Positions 1-19,447 of a DNA stretch of 64,000 bases are shown here, piece by piece (position 1 is the first letter of the stretch; each line of letters starts with the position of its first letter). The stretch covers positions 2,683,501-2,747,500 of the forward strand of contig JARHVA010002005.1 of assembly GCA_037957365.1 (NCBI GenBank), read 5' to 3'. The stretch is from Torreya grandis (lineage: Eukaryota > Streptophyta > Pinopsida > Cupressales > Taxaceae). Under the pieces are notes generated by a model, which made no database searches, was not told where the DNA came from, and was given only the letters and a program-made list of their open reading frames with translations. The translations under genes were made by a program, and so were the position numbers.

Positions 1-1581
1 ATAATTACAAAGGAACACTATATCCAAAACAACAAGTTATATATTTTCATTATTATATAAAATAATCATAGTATAGTCACCAAAGTAGCATTAGATTCTT
101 ATTATCAAATAATAAATATTACATCATTATAATATTCAAAACTTTTTACATATTACATTATAATGTTAGGAAAGGTTATAATTTGCCTTAGTGCCTCAAG
201 AATCAGTGGCACTACTATAACATTTATTTATAATCATTACAACAAATTAAAGTAATCCAATAAACTACTAAAGTATTCTTCGTGTATGAACATAAGAAAA
301 CACTGTGAAACTTGAGTCCATCCATATGGTGGTAGCTCTACCCACCCCAACCATCAATTTAGGATTGTAAAATGTCACCGAATGATAATCCAATGTCATA
401 AAATCAAATTAGAGGAAGGGTTAATGTCACCAAAACACAAAACAAGAAACTAAGAAACACTTAGACTAACAAATAAAGATCCGCAAGGCACCATGCTGAA
501 TAAACACAAAAAAACCATTTTGGTAGTATTCTTACAATTTAATTCATATATACACCATTTAATTGAAATATGAGACAAATAATGCTTCACCCACAAGGGA
601 TTCTTGAAGAAGACACACAATGCCATAGCATACCAACATCTACATTCCATTTTAAGTGAAAATAATAGCTACAAAAATGAGAGACACTTATGAGGCAGGT
701 GGAATGCTGGCGAGGAGGGTGAGAAGAGTATTTAAAATTCATATAGAAGCTTAGGGTCTTACTACAATCACATAAAAACTTCCATGAAACTCTTACATCT
801 ATATGGGGTATCCCAAATCAAAACCAATAGTAGAAACGAATGTAAGGGGGAAAAAAAAAAGAGGTTTGAAGAGCATGAAAAAACAAATGGACATACTTGA
901 AAAATGCTCCCCTTTTATTTTTATTCCATTTTTATTTTATTCTTCCACCAACACTATATTTATTATTTGTCTACCTATTTGGGTACATTTCTAAACTTAT
1001 ATCCAACCTTCCACTGGATTCCATGAAAACCACCAAAACATTACTATGTCCACAATATGGATTCTAAAAATAATTTCCACCACCATCATGGTTGTGACCA
1101 AAACATAAGCTTTAGAAATTCCTAGTTTTCCTCCACCCAATTCCTCCCTTTTTTCCATCTCATCTATGCCCTATGGATCAAGATCAATGAATGGAATGAT
1201 GACCAAATAAGACTCAATACATGCTAAAACCCAAAAGTGAAATGACTTTGTCTTATGGCTAAGATCAAATGCTATGTCAATCTTGTAATTCCAACATTTT
1301 TACCAATAAGAAGACCACGTAAAAAAGTATAATCATTAAACCCTTTTACCACCAAGTCACTAAGAATTTGAAATAAATAAAAAAGTTTTTACTAAAACTA
1401 TAGATACTAAAATCTAATTTATATATTACTCTAGTCTTGTATACTTGGAAAATACCTATCATGGTTATACCTTTTAGTTCTAGACCTTTTCACAACCAAA
1501 AGGCTCATGTTCACTATCTATTTATATCTATTTGTTATCTCTTAGTTTGAATATTGTTATTCTGATGACCCAGTCCTTCTA

Positions 1582-2783
1582 TAATATTGATTTAACTTAT
1601 TTGAGAATAATGGAGTGTTATTCCTATTTTAGTTAACGGTCTAGATTAATAAATTGGTACAAAATATAGTCCTAATTTGTGTAACTATTTATATTTTTCA
1701 CCTTTTTAAAAATAGAAATAAATAATAAGAAATATAACTTAGCTAGAAAATAGACTAAGATGGCTGATACAGAGGTTAAAAATGGCTGTGCAGGATTGGG
1801 AAGGTGTCATAAACTTGAATCTAGATTTTTTTGGGTGAAAGGATAGGAGCACCAAAAAGTGGACACTTAGTGTCCTACATTATTATCCATTCCTGCCGCT
1901 ATTGTCCAAAATGATCACAAAGACCTAAAACTTTTTGGGTAGTTGCACTGTGCTTGTATGAGCATGCTTATGAAAAATCAAGTGTTGGTTGTTGATAAAA
2001 CTCACTATGTAGATGATTTTGTCTTCAAACCCTGACCCACCATCATACTTGATAAAATGAAATTTGTGTCACTTGAGAAAGAGGGAAGTTAGTTTGAAAT
2101 ATGTACTTAATGTGCAATCCACACCCCTTGTGTGGACACATTGCCTACATACCAATACTTTGAAGAGGGATCAAGCCATATATAGTTCTCCCACCTAGTG
2201 TGTTTTTTGCAATAGTTTCATGTAGATGTAAATTTCAAATTGATAGTGTTTGAGGTGGCTAAGGATTGGTATGAGGATTTGAGTAGGTTTGTAGCTATGT
2301 TGGGTGACTATGTGTAAAGAATAGGGAATTTTTCCTTACTGCTTTGTTTATATTGTTGCTTGCTTTATAAGTTTGGTCACCTCATTTTTAAATGATCTTT
2401 GATTGGGATTGTATAGGTAATAATTGGTTATGGGTCAGATTTATTCACACTAAGCCAACCTAATTAAGGATAAAGAGTGAGTGAAAATGACCATTGGGGC
2501 TCAAAGTGCAAATGGATAGGTTTATCAAAAATGGGATACTTCTCTATGAAATGCTATAGTCCAAATAGGGTGCTCAAGTCCTACAAGGTTGAGACCTAGG
2601 GGAACAAGATTGGCATGGGGAATATTGTTTAGCTAAGGTAGAATGATCATTTAGAAGGTTCTGAATGACTAGCAATGAGAAAAAAGGTGTATAGAAGGGT
2701 TGCAAGAACATGTAAAAAGAACCTATGGATGGGGTGTCTCTAGCCACACTCAAACTACCAATTTGAACATTTTATATGACTAC
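1582..2783. other. Insertion of about 1.2 kb private to copy A
   Basis: Copies B, C and D run directly from 'ccttctata' to 'tatgtaaaaatatctaaac', but copy A has about 1.2 kb between these landmarks. The inserted sequence is less A/T-biased than its surroundings. I saw no LTRs, clear terminal inverted repeats or recognisable protein. The short word 'ctat(a/g)' occurs at both junctions and could be a degraded target duplication. It may be a remnant of an unknown mobile element or a decayed gene fragment. Confidence 0.6.
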
Positions 2784-3900
2784 AACTATGTAAAAATATC
2801 TAAACCTGATTATTATCCTTCACTGCTAGTTTTAGACTTGTACCTATTTTTGAGCTCATTAAACACTTGTGTCTAAGGTGAACACATGCATCAATGCAAC
2901 TATCCATTTTCCTACAAAGTGTCTAGTATAAAAAATTAATCTAATTTGAAACATGAATGTATCCAAAATATTGACCTAAGTACTTTAATGTGATAAATTT
3001 CTAAAATGGATTGGTATATATACAAGATCAACCTTCACTCATTCCTTACCTGGCAATCACTTACAACTCATAAGGAAATATACCAAGAAGCACTGAATCA
3101 AAAATTCAAGTGAAAAAATCTACCCTATTTGTCCTTATTTCCATAAGAGTAATAGGATAAGTATTTCTACAGGTCTCAATCATTCAAAGAGAAACCCATG
3201 AGCCATGTTTTCCAAGTTACAAGCTAAGTCATTACACATCTTTGATTATCACACATTGTACCCATGTGGACACACAAGCAAACACATAGGGGAGAACTAC
3301 ATCAATAGGATACCCTTTTTAGATTAATGGATATGTAGATAACACCCATTAACATAGGGTTAATTGGGGCAGCTCGATACTATGAGTAGACTAACCCACT
3401 TTTCACATAGTCACTCCAAGGGTGGAGAGCTAGGGTTTGATCAATTGATAAAGAGTGATAACCTATGTGCATGATCTAAAGACATCAAAATAAAGGTGAT
3501 ATAAAAAACACAAGGATCTAGCTAGTCTAATTTAAATCCAATTAAAATTACATATAAGACATCTATGATAGAGTTAGACACATTCCTTGATGCAACTGTC
3601 CATATCTAATACAAGCATTTAAGGATAGAGAAAGGATATTTATAAAAACTAAAGAATATAGGATCAACATATAGTCCACTTCTATATGGTTCCTATTCTG
3701 ACCTAGACACATAGAGTAAACCAAATAAGTATCATTGTTTCCAATTTATTCCAATATCTATCAATAACTATACTATTTTTAACAATCTTAATTGTACAAA
3801 TTCAAAATATTATTTATCTAAGTTCTCTATAAATTGGTTTGATATAGACGTAATTTATCAACCTTGTTCTCTATATTAATATATATTATTAATCCTAGAC

Positions 3901-3910
3901 CCCCCCCCCC
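3901..3910. repeat. Poly-C run at a conserved position of the long repeat
   Basis: A run of ten C sits before 'atattttcaatttagggttaa'. The equivalent point in copy C also has a C run near 26071-26080, whereas B and D have only short C-rich text. This is a slippage-prone mononucleotide tract. Confidence 0.8.
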
Positions 3911-5764
3911 ATATTTTCAATTTAGGGTTAAACAAAATCATGCCAAAGCATTTCCAAATTTATAAGCTTTTATAAAAACTAACATAAGTATGTACCTTAA
4001 CAGTATATTTAGGATTATGTTACTCAAATTAGCAACTCAATGGGGCTAAATTAATTATTAACATTCATGCAAACATAATGGGAAAAATTGGATATAATCC
4101 AATGAAAAATATCACACACAACACTAGTTAACATAATACAATACATCATAGAGGGAATGGTGGATAATTAACTTGATCTCTTTCTTTTACATTACACTCA
4201 TTTACCTATATAACGCTAATGTGATAGTTCAATGAATTCTTCGAGCCTAATACCTATCTTAGTCACCCATATATTACCTGTAATCATAGAATCAAATCAA
4301 TAGTATTAGATCTATATAGTCATCAAATAAATCAAATATTTAATGCAACATATCAAACTAAAATATAAATTAAAATATTAAAATATAAGCTTATAAAGTA
4401 AATACAAATATGAAAAAATGCCAATTATTATAACAATAAAATAGCTCATTAAAATAATACAAAAATTATATTATTCAATTTCTACCCAAGTGAGATATGA
4501 CAGGTGAAACTATAAAATAGAGTACACTAATACTACTATCTAGACTAGACATTACATTCTGAGCATGCCCTATTTAGGGTAAGTATACCAACTCATTATT
4601 AAATAATGCCACATATTTTATAAATCTAAGTCATTATGTAGGGAGACAATTACTGAGGATTCTCATTTACTCCTTCTTAGGCTTAGTTTCAACCTATAAA
4701 ACCCTGAAGTCTTCCTTTAAATATGATGAATTTCAAGTTTAATCATTAACTTAGTCATAAACCTAGGATTTATAAATATTTGCTTATAAACATTTAATTT
4801 TATCCATTAAACCTTCCTAATTATATATGCAATAGTACATTCTTAAGACTAAAATACTTATTAGGTAAATCTATTTTTGATTTCCATCTACTTAAACACT
4901 TTTACCATTCCAATAGATTTCTCAAAAGAATAATAAACATTAAATTCTCAAAATGCCTTTTTAGCAAGTCAAACCTTGGAAAAGAATACTTGAGGGATAT
5001 TTTCCCTAGCCAAAGTGTATTTTAGGTGTGATTATCAGATCATGATAAGGATGAGATTTTTAAGACCAGATCACATACAAATTGATCTATAATAGAGTCA
5101 CCATCTTTGGATTTATAGCTAGTAGGTATATCTTAAAGTCCATGCACAAAAACTATTCAACCAAATTTATTATGATAAAAAAACCTAAAAATCAATAATT
5201 AATATACACAGAGATGAAATAACATCAAAAATTCATCAACCTTTTTATTTCAAATATCAAATTAGTATAGAGGAATATTTTCCCTTCAAATAAATTCATA
5301 GTTATTTTCTTTTTAAAACAAGAAATAGTTGGAAATTTTAGCCTAAGTAAAAGATTAATTTAAGCTATGAATCTCTTAAATATCACAATAATATTTTACA
5401 TTCATAGACAAGCTAATAACCTAAAACTTTGCATTTATCATGAAATATAAAGTCATCATAATGTTAGTAGCATGCCTTTACTTTACATATGTTAGTACTT
5501 TTGAGAGAATTAAATTCATTCTTTGTAAAGGTTAAAAAAATAATTTTCAAAGATATGGTTAAATATAATGCCCATGATATATTTTCTTAAGAATAATCCT
5601 TTCAAATAATGAAACATTTTTCCAATATCTATGCAAAAGCATAACATCCACAGAAAAATAATCACTTTTCTTAAAATTAAAATACACTAAGACTATTTAC
5701 AATCCTCAAACATACCAAACAACAACCAATAAATATGTATATATTCATAGCGTATGTTGCCACA

Positions 5765-5784
5765 TCCACACACACACACACACC
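5765..5784. repeat. Short (CA)n microsatellite in copy A
   Basis: About nine CA units lie at the point of copy A that corresponds to the very large compound microsatellite of copy B (12284-12619) and the TA/GA tract of copy D (53835-53898). Confidence 0.85.
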
Positions 5785-6500
5785 CAAGATAAAACTTTAA
5801 CACCATGAATATAGAAAGAAAAGTTCATTTTCATTTTCATAGTCTATACTTAGGGTTTAGAGCAATAAATAGTGCAAAAAACAATCAAAACTTCACAAAG
5901 TCCTAAGTATGAGGAAAGGAACACATGCCTATGCTTACAGGGAGAACAAAAATGGTCAAGTCAATGTATTAAAATATTAACTTCCTCCTTTAAATATTTT
6001 AGTTAGGGTTCCACCCTATTTCTCATTTAGTCATTCAAGAACAAACCATTCATAATAATAGTAACAAGTAATAATAATATTACTATCCTTATCTTAGTGA
6101 AGGAATAATTTAGTTATTTACCTTTGATTTAGGTGATACAACTACTATCTTGATAAAACCCCCTTTGTTCCTCTCACTTCCAATACTATTAAATAGTTTT
6201 TAAAAACTTATAGTTGTTATGTGTATGTTTCCAAAACCCCATTTTCAATTTATTGTTCAAACTAGGGTTTTTAATAATCTCACAAATCCAGAGAGCTTCC
6301 AATGTGCATCAAAATGGATAGTTAATAGTCATGTAACTAGTGCTCCCAATATATACATGAACGTAAGAGAAATAATAAATTTTTAAAAATATAAATAGAA
6401 AGCCAACATTAGAATGCCTATTAAATATTATCCTCCATACTTTTATATCTTTGACCATCTCTTTGAATGATAGTAAAGCAAAACTACACACAACATCATG

Positions 6501-7409
6501 TTATCCTCCTCATAATATTTTACCAACCTGACTATAGTTAAGGGTTGGGGTTAAGGTTTTTATCCTACCCTTCCTTTTTCATTTTGTTATGGAATTCCCA
6601 TGATCTTGAGCTTAACAAAATTTTATAATTTAATAAATCTTAAGCATTTTCTAAAGATAGCCCAAAAATTGGGGCTAAATAAATAAAAAATTAAACTTAA
6701 ATCAAATCTATGTATACATTTAAACAATGTATTTTATGGAGTCACATTTTTATGCCATTTTGAAATATTGAAATATAAACTCATAAAGTAACCTTTACAC
6801 TCCCAAGTAATACCTTTCACCAAGTACTCCCAAGTAATACCTTTACCTTTCACCATGGATCCTCTCAAATACTATCTTGGGAGTGTAAAGGCTACAACCA
6901 ACCACTTCAAACAATTCAATTAGATCCTAAAGGCTACAAGTTCTTAGATTTTATCCACATAGGAGTCAAACATGCAAGATTACCACATTCATTACTTATT
7001 TTTCACCACAATTTCAAGGACTAGAGAGAAAATTAATTTCATTGACCTCAAATTATTTAAGAACAACTAAGTCAATTTCATAATCAAACTAGGTATTAAA
7101 TTCCTACATAAATCCTTCCTTTGGATACCTTTGCATATGAAACTAGACGAAATAACAAGAGACATATAATCATATTGGTGCTTATGATTTACTTATCAGT
7201 CCTCCATATAATTAATGGAATAACCCAAAAGAGATATACATCAAATAATATAAATGTTTTATATTTTTATACCAAATTGTACTATGACATGTTTAAGACT
7301 AAAGGATGCTTCAGTAATACAAAACACATAATTTCCAATAATTCATCAACATTATGACTTTGAGATCAAGTAATACAATTTTTAAATTTAACCATTTTTA
7401 AACTAGATG
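6501..7409. other. A-B spacer with a 16-bp inverted repeat
   Basis: This non-coding spacer contains 'cctttacactcccaag' at 6792-6807 and its exact reverse complement at 6876-6891. Between them is a short direct duplication of 'actcccaagtaatacctt'. The right arm and its flank (about 6872-6910) resemble 19381-19419, just upstream of copy C, so parts of the spacers are also related. An ORF at 7121-7357 (+) is open but unrecognised and probably chance. Confidence 0.6.
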
Positions 7410-14023
<6,614 letters not shown>

Positions 14024-14390
14024 TATTGAGTGAAGTTCAAAGAGTGATAGGGTAGAGCTAACATCATGTTGAGTTTGTGTGTTTATTGTAACCAATCATT
14101 AGACTAGGAAAATTCTTATTCAAATTCATAGGGAGAAGGGAGAGTATGTGTATTCATGTGAATCTATGTACAAAAAATGAACATAAAAAATGAAGGGTTT
14201 TAATTTTAATTTATGAATCTTGTGTCTACATGTGTCTCCTTGAGATTAATTAGTGTAACACATGCTAGGAATTAAGACAACCATTCACTTGCCCCCCTCA
14301 TTTTGTGTACACAAATGTAACAAAAATTTAATGTTGTAGTTTATCAATAAATTTGCATGTCATCTCTATTTTATCACATTTTGTAACTAA

Positions 14391-14540
14391 GATTGTATTA
14401 GAGGGTCTATACTTTACACCCTGATAAACATGAATAAAAAATGTGGCAACAGAGAGAAGGCACATGAACTGTTTGATAAAATGACATAACAAAATGTGGT
14501 CACATGGATTCGAATGATAGCCCTAGTGAGCCAATGTTAA
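14391..14540 (+). pseudogene. PPR protein pseudogene fragment 1
   Basis: A reading frame from about 14391 to the TAA at 14538-14540 reads as a plant pentatricopeptide repeat segment. It contains the typical 'TLINMNKKCGN' helix (the family norm is close to N-LIDMYAKCG), then 'EKAHELFDKM', one internal stop (TAA), then 'QNVVTWIRMI'. PPR proteins are nuclear-encoded organellar RNA-binding proteins with tandem 35-residue repeats, usually hundreds of residues long. Only about 50 codons remain, with a frameshift or stop upstream and a stop inside, so this is a non-functional fossil. A related fragment lies at 15463-15575 in the same orientation, suggesting either two exon remnants or a local duplication. 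Confidence 0.75.
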
Positions 14541-14585
14541 AATTTTAAGGTTTTTTTTGAAACCTAGGTGATTACTTCTGAAAAA

Positions 14586-14666
14586 CTACACACACACATA
14601 CATATATATAATCATACATACATGCATATATGTATGTGTGTATGTATGTATATATGTATGTATGTA

Positions 14667-14704
<38 letters not shown>

Positions 14705-14830
14705 TTATATGTATATGTATATATGTATGTATGTATGTATATGTTTATGTATACACACACACACACACATGTATATATACATACATATGTATACATATAT
14801 GTCTATATGCATGCATACATATATATATTT
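14586..14830. repeat. Compound microsatellite (CA, ATAC, TATG, TA)
   Basis: Blocks of CA, CATA/TGTA tetranucleotides, a (TA)n core and CA again cover about 245 bp. ORFs across it in both orientations are low-complexity artefacts. Confidence 0.95.
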
Positions 14831-15117
14831 GGAGATAAATATTGTTTTTTTAATGATTCGCTTATTACTTATTCAAAATAATATTTTTATTTTACTAAAA
14901 GTGTCAAAATCTAAAAGCATCAACAATAAGAAATGATTTAGAAGGTTCATTTGAAATGATGATAGTAAAAATTTAATGTACCCTACTATCTTAATTGAAA
15001 TTTTTTAAGAAGTAATTAAAGATAACCTTGCACAATTTTCAAAGGTACATCAACACATAAAGATAATATAATTATATATCATCCTCACCAAGAATCTCCA
15101 ATAATTGTAATAATTTA

Positions 15118-15280
15118 GCCATATGCCACAAATTTTGCTAGTGATTTTAATAGATGTTACTCTCATGCCTTCACATTGGTCGTAGCTTTTGTTATAACCC
15201 TATTTTATGAGACACGTATTGTACCTTCTAAAATTTAATCCTTTTGTAAAAAATCACTAGTGAAATTTGTGGCAATTAAG
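15118..15280. repeat. Inverted repeat around 'gccacaaatt'
   Basis: Text near 15125-15152 (gccacaaattttgctagtga) recurs as its near reverse complement near 15249-15275 (tcactagtgaaatttgtggc). The arms are about 25 bp with a loop of about 100 bp. No target duplication or coding content was seen. It may be a small foldback element lying between the two PPR fragments. Confidence 0.5.
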
Positions 15281-15462
15281 AATCATTTGAAAGTTTGTAA
15301 GCCAAAGTATAACTCTTTTATTACAATTTATAAATTATTATAAGATACTAAACCTCAAATTGATATACATGATAGTTGTTTGAGATGTAAATATAACTAT
15401 TTTTGTTCAAGTTTTTTCGTATTATCACATTATTTAACAAAGATTATATTAGTTGGTTTTCA

Positions 15463-15575
15463 CCTTACATCTTGATAAACTTGTAAGTAAAATGTGGCAA
15501 CATAGAGAAGGAATGTGAATTGTTTGACAAAATGAAACAATAAATATGGTCATATGGATTGGGATGATAAACATG
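15463..15575 (+). pseudogene. PPR protein pseudogene fragment 2
   Basis: The frame reads 'ILINL', a stop, then 'VKCGNIEKECELFDKM'. After another stop and a frame change it continues as 'NMVIWIGMI'. These match the helix pattern of plant PPR repeats (KCG-I--A-ELFDKM then NVV-W--MI). DNA similarity to fragment 1 extends over about 150 bp (14376-14520 against 15420-15570), offset by about 1.05 kb. The fragment is non-functional, with at least two stops and one frameshift. No start codon, transit peptide or flanking exons were recognised. Confidence 0.7.
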
Positions 15576-17991
15576 TATGTAAAATTTACATCTAGATATT
15601 AATGTACACAATTTTATAGAGGTATATCTACGCATTTTTAAAAGGTACACCAATATGGAAATGTGCACAAAATGGATTTTCTAAGAATTATTGGAAACTC
15701 TTTGAACCAATGAATTCTAATGGAATATCCTAAATCCCAATGTATAATTAAAAATAGACCTTCTCTATGTTTCCATATTTTTCAATTTAAAATGAATTAT
15801 ATAGTTTTTACTTGATGTATACACATAAAATTCACTTTACTAACACTTTTCTTGCCTAGGAATTATTGGCACATTAATCACCCTGAATATATGCAATTAA
15901 ATACATATGGGATCAAGGTGGGTCAAAGTTGAGCACTTTGTGAAAGATGTCCTGGATGCTTTTTATAATATATTATTTTCATATCATCAAATTTATCCTC
16001 CACTTCCTCCTGGTCCTTCTTACGATCTCCATTTATATTTTTATTACTTAGAGCCAATGTCAATAGATCGATCGATGGTACCCCTTTAACACCCATGTTT
16101 TGGTAGACGTCATCAACTATACCATTGATGTTTTTTTTATTTCTACTTTATCGACTAAGAGATGATGTTGGTTAAAATTAAGTTTATTTTATACCCTTGT
16201 TTATATATTTTCCTTAGTCATTTATTGCCAAACAACTTTTTCTTTGCTTGTGCTTACAAATCTTCTTAAGGAAAAAGAATTAAGGTTGAGGATTTTAGCA
16301 AAAGGAAGACATATTTATAATAAAATGCCTTGAATACTCAATAATAGATGTTATGTTGAAAAGGTACACCAAGCCTTTGAATTTCCCAATTTTGGTATTT
16401 TTAGGGTTTATTTTATCCATCTTGACCTCACCTACAACCATCTTTCATAAAGTGTTCAAAGCCAAGCAGGATATTAATGCACCAAAAATTTGACTAAAGG
16501 TAAGTATTTCTAAATTGAAAAAAATATTTTTTGCATGGTCAATTTATGAATGTTGTATTTTACATTTATTTGACAGTGTTCTACATGCTTGTTTCCATAA
16601 CAATCTTAATATTATTGTTAGTTTGACACTTTATTTTCTTAAGGTCCTTAACCTAATTACCATATCTCTTGATCTACAATCTAATGAAATCCTAATTATA
16701 TTAAGGTCATATATCATTATTATATCAATAGAGATTGTATGTATATTTCCCCTTTTTTAAATCCATTCCAACCTTCTTTATATACAAACCTAACCTATAG
16801 TTTCAAAAAACATTATGGACCGACATACTTATGTATTGGATCTAGAATGGTATTCTAAATTTTATATATTTAGAGGTTTTTTATATGTATAAACCCATTT
16901 ATGATCACTATACATTATGGGAAACTTTATGTGAATCTTGCCCCACCCATGGTTGGTTCACTGTCACTTTTTTATTTTCTTTTTATCTCAATTTTTGTGA
17001 AGTTTTGAATCATTTTTGAAATACATGCCACCTATTAAGGTTTTCCTTTTAGGACTCAACCCATTTAAGTTCTATATATTTTTTAATTAATCTCAACCTA
17101 GACCATCCACCCAATGCAACATGGTTGAAATCACTAAACAAGATTCATAAGAAGAACCTGATGGAATATTTGAAATTGAAGACTTAAACAATAACTTTAG
17201 TTATATTCCTCCAAAAATCAGAGCCTTCATTAAGTACCTATTATTATATAACTCCAATCCTTCACAAATTTCTACATTAATGATTGAGGCTTAAACCAAT
17301 GCTTCTCCTATACCTCTAATGCAAATCCTAGTAAAAAATCCTCAATTAATTAGCAACAAAGTGCTTCTCAAAAATTTAGACCAAATAGTCCATGTGAAAA
17401 CTACAACCACCAATAAAATGGCCCAAACAAAAAATAAAATCATGAAAATATAAAGTCAATCTCAACTAACCTATTTGAGACCATATAAAAATGTTTCATA
17501 CCTCCACTCTTAAATTTTACATGATTTAAGTTAGATTTAAGACAAAACTTTAAATCATACTTTTCTTTACATTCTCCCTATCACCATAACCATCACCATC
17601 TTCATCTTTAAAATTTTATATTTAAATAATTATTGGTCTTTGCATATCCATTTCTCATTCTCCATCACCATCCTTGTTACCATTTGATTTGTCACCAACT
17701 ACCACATTTCTTAATTTTATTATAATGAGATCAATGTAATGTTGATGATTGGAATTTGAATATTGTTGTCAGGAAATAATATTATTCTTATTGGAGGGGG
17801 ACTTTTGATAGTTTTCCTCCAATTATTTCCTCTTGATCATCTTGAGAATGCATTGTGAATACCCAACTTAAGTAATCCATGTTTTACTTTAATTTAGCGA
17901 TCCTCTAAGTATGAGACATATTAGGGAAGGGAATAAAAAACCAAATGAAATGAACCTTTGCTACTTTTTTTATTCTCCAACTTTGATTTAG
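15576..17991. other. Spacer with weak, unrecognised open segments
   Basis: AT-rich. Open segments at 15907-16089 (+) and 16515-16760 (+) have no recognisable motif. From the ATG at 17121 a plus-strand frame runs 110 codons to 17453 with only two internal TAA stops. Its composition is rich in Lys, Asn and Ile, which suggests a decayed coding sequence, but I cannot name it. No transposon ends or RNA genes were seen. Confidence 0.35.
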
Positions 17992-18243
17992 AAACTAGTT
18001 TACATTAATAAAGGTATGGGTTTTGGTTGGCTTGGAGTGTTGGCAAAGTGTTCACACTTTGACAATACATTAACATATGCTAGGATTTTTAATTGCATCC
18101 CCTTCGAAGTATCATTCAAACTAGTTTGGGTCAATAAAGGCATGGGTATTGGTTGGATTAAAGTGTTGTCAATGTGTTCACACTTTGACAATACGTTAAC
18201 ATAAGATAGGATTTTTAATTGCATCTCCTTAGAAGTATCATTT
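17992..18243. repeat. 126-bp tandem duplication, two copies
   Basis: Units at 17992-18117 and 18118-18243 both begin 'aaactagttt' and share 'gtgttcacactttgacaata' and 'aggatttttaattgcatc'. They look about 85-90% identical by eye. Open frames on both strands span the duplication but read as repeats of each other with no known domain. Confidence 0.9.
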
Positions 18244-18666
18244 AATGTATTTTTTGACTATGGAGAGAGATTTATCACATCACCTTTTTATGGACATTTC
18301 AAATTTAAGTCTTATGCCACTAAAGATGGTGAATTTTACTTGAATTTTAGATACGTTCTCTTCTACACAAAAGGTTTTGTTGATGTTTAGGTTGTTGTCC
18401 TTTTCTTTGGGAGATTGAATTATCTATAGTTTTCCTACTCTTTGCTTCATTTTTATCTATATCTTCATGGGATTGTAACCTTCAACTTCATTATATTCTA
18501 TCTCTTTCTCATTGCTTCGATGTAGATAATTTTACCATAGAGAATTATTTTCCTCCTCTTCTCAGGATTAAAGGATTTACAGAGATTTTATAAAGGGAAA
18601 TAATATTATAACCAATTTTATACATTTTAAAAATAATACACACACACACACATTAAATACAAAAAT

Positions 18667-18752
18667 ATATAAGATTTATAATATAATTTAATAGGTCTAA
18701 TGTCTATACAAGCCTACATAAGATTTATAATATAATTTAATAGGTCTAATGC
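18667..18752. repeat. Two direct repeats of about 35 bp next to the foldback
   Basis: The text 'aagatttataatataattta' followed by 'ataggtctaatg' occurs at about 18670 and about 18719. A third, slightly diverged version is inside the left arm of the adjacent palindrome (about 18860-18890). Confidence 0.85.
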
Positions 18753-18758
18753 CTCTCT

Positions 18759-18934
18759 TTCTTTTGTACAAGCTATCGTGTAATGTCTATAAACTTTAAA
18801 AAAATTAGATGTTTTATTATAATATCTTTTTTAATTTAATATTAACTTAAAAAATATATAATATTTATAATATAATTTAATAGGTCTCATATTTTCAAGA
18901 ATAATGTTTTCTTAATAATGAACGATAATCCAAG

Positions 18935-18978
<44 letters not shown>

Positions 18979-19154
18979 CTTGGATTATCGTTCATTATTA
19001 AGAAAACATTATTCTTGAAAATATGAGACCTATTAAATTATATTATAAATATTATATATTTTTTAAGTTAATATTAAATTAAAAAAGATATTATAATAAA
19101 ACATTTGATTTTTTTAAAGTTTATAGACATTACACGATAGCTTGTACAAAAGAA
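18759..19154. repeat. 396-bp near-perfect palindrome (foldback/MITE-like)
   Basis: Position x pairs with position 37913-x over the stretch. The arms are 18759-18956 and 18957-19154, with a (TA)n centre at about 18939-18974. Comparing segments of the arms I found only two mismatches (18806/19107 and 18808/19105) and no length difference, so pairing is about 99%. Pairing stops at 18758/19155. No clear target-site duplication flanks it and it has no coding content. Transcription across it would give a long hairpin RNA. It could be a foldback/MITE-type element or an inverted duplication made by replication or repair. Confidence 0.93.
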
Positions 19155-19447
19155 CTTCTATGAGTAAATTGGATTCTACTGAATGTGAAATAAAGATACA
19201 TGTAAGCTTTAAGTGTATAATTGTTTTTAAAAATTAATTTTAACTAAATATAAAAAATAGTTAATTAATTGTAAAATAACTAAAAGAATTATGGTTCATA
19301 GGTTAAGAGTAAATAATAAAATAGATCCCTGGGTAAGATGGTAGGGACCTAAAGAAGGATGGACCATGGTGAAAGGTAAGTACTATCTTAGGAGTGGAAA
19401 GGATACAACCAACCACTTCATGGTAACCTTTCAAGCATCTTGATGAC
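19155..19447. other. Short spacer before copy C
   Basis: Non-coding. The part at about 19381-19419 ('actatcttaggagtgg' to 'caaccaaccacttca') resembles 6872-6910 in the A-B spacer. Nothing else was recognised. Confidence 0.5.

Larger units (their letters stand above)
1..6500 (+). repeat. Copy A of a long non-coding repeat (5' end outside window)
   Basis: This stretch aligns collinearly with copies B, C and D by shared landmarks. Examples are the text around 'ttgccttagtgcctcaag' (about 180), 'gagacacttatgaggcagg' (about 680), 'ggattggtatatatac' (about 3010), 'gcatgccctatttagggt' (about 4562) and 'gaggtgatacaactac' near 6130. No reading frame longer than about 65 codons is open and none is recognisable. 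It lacks LTR-like direct repeats or terminal inverted repeats that I could see. It stops matching the others at about 6500, earlier than C and D, so its 3' tail is missing. Copies look roughly four-fifths identical by eye; this was not computed. Confidence 0.85.

Noticed and set aside
18000..18224. ORFs on both strands at 18.0-18.2 kb with internal repeats
   Set aside because: They only mirror the 126-bp tandem duplication and match no family.
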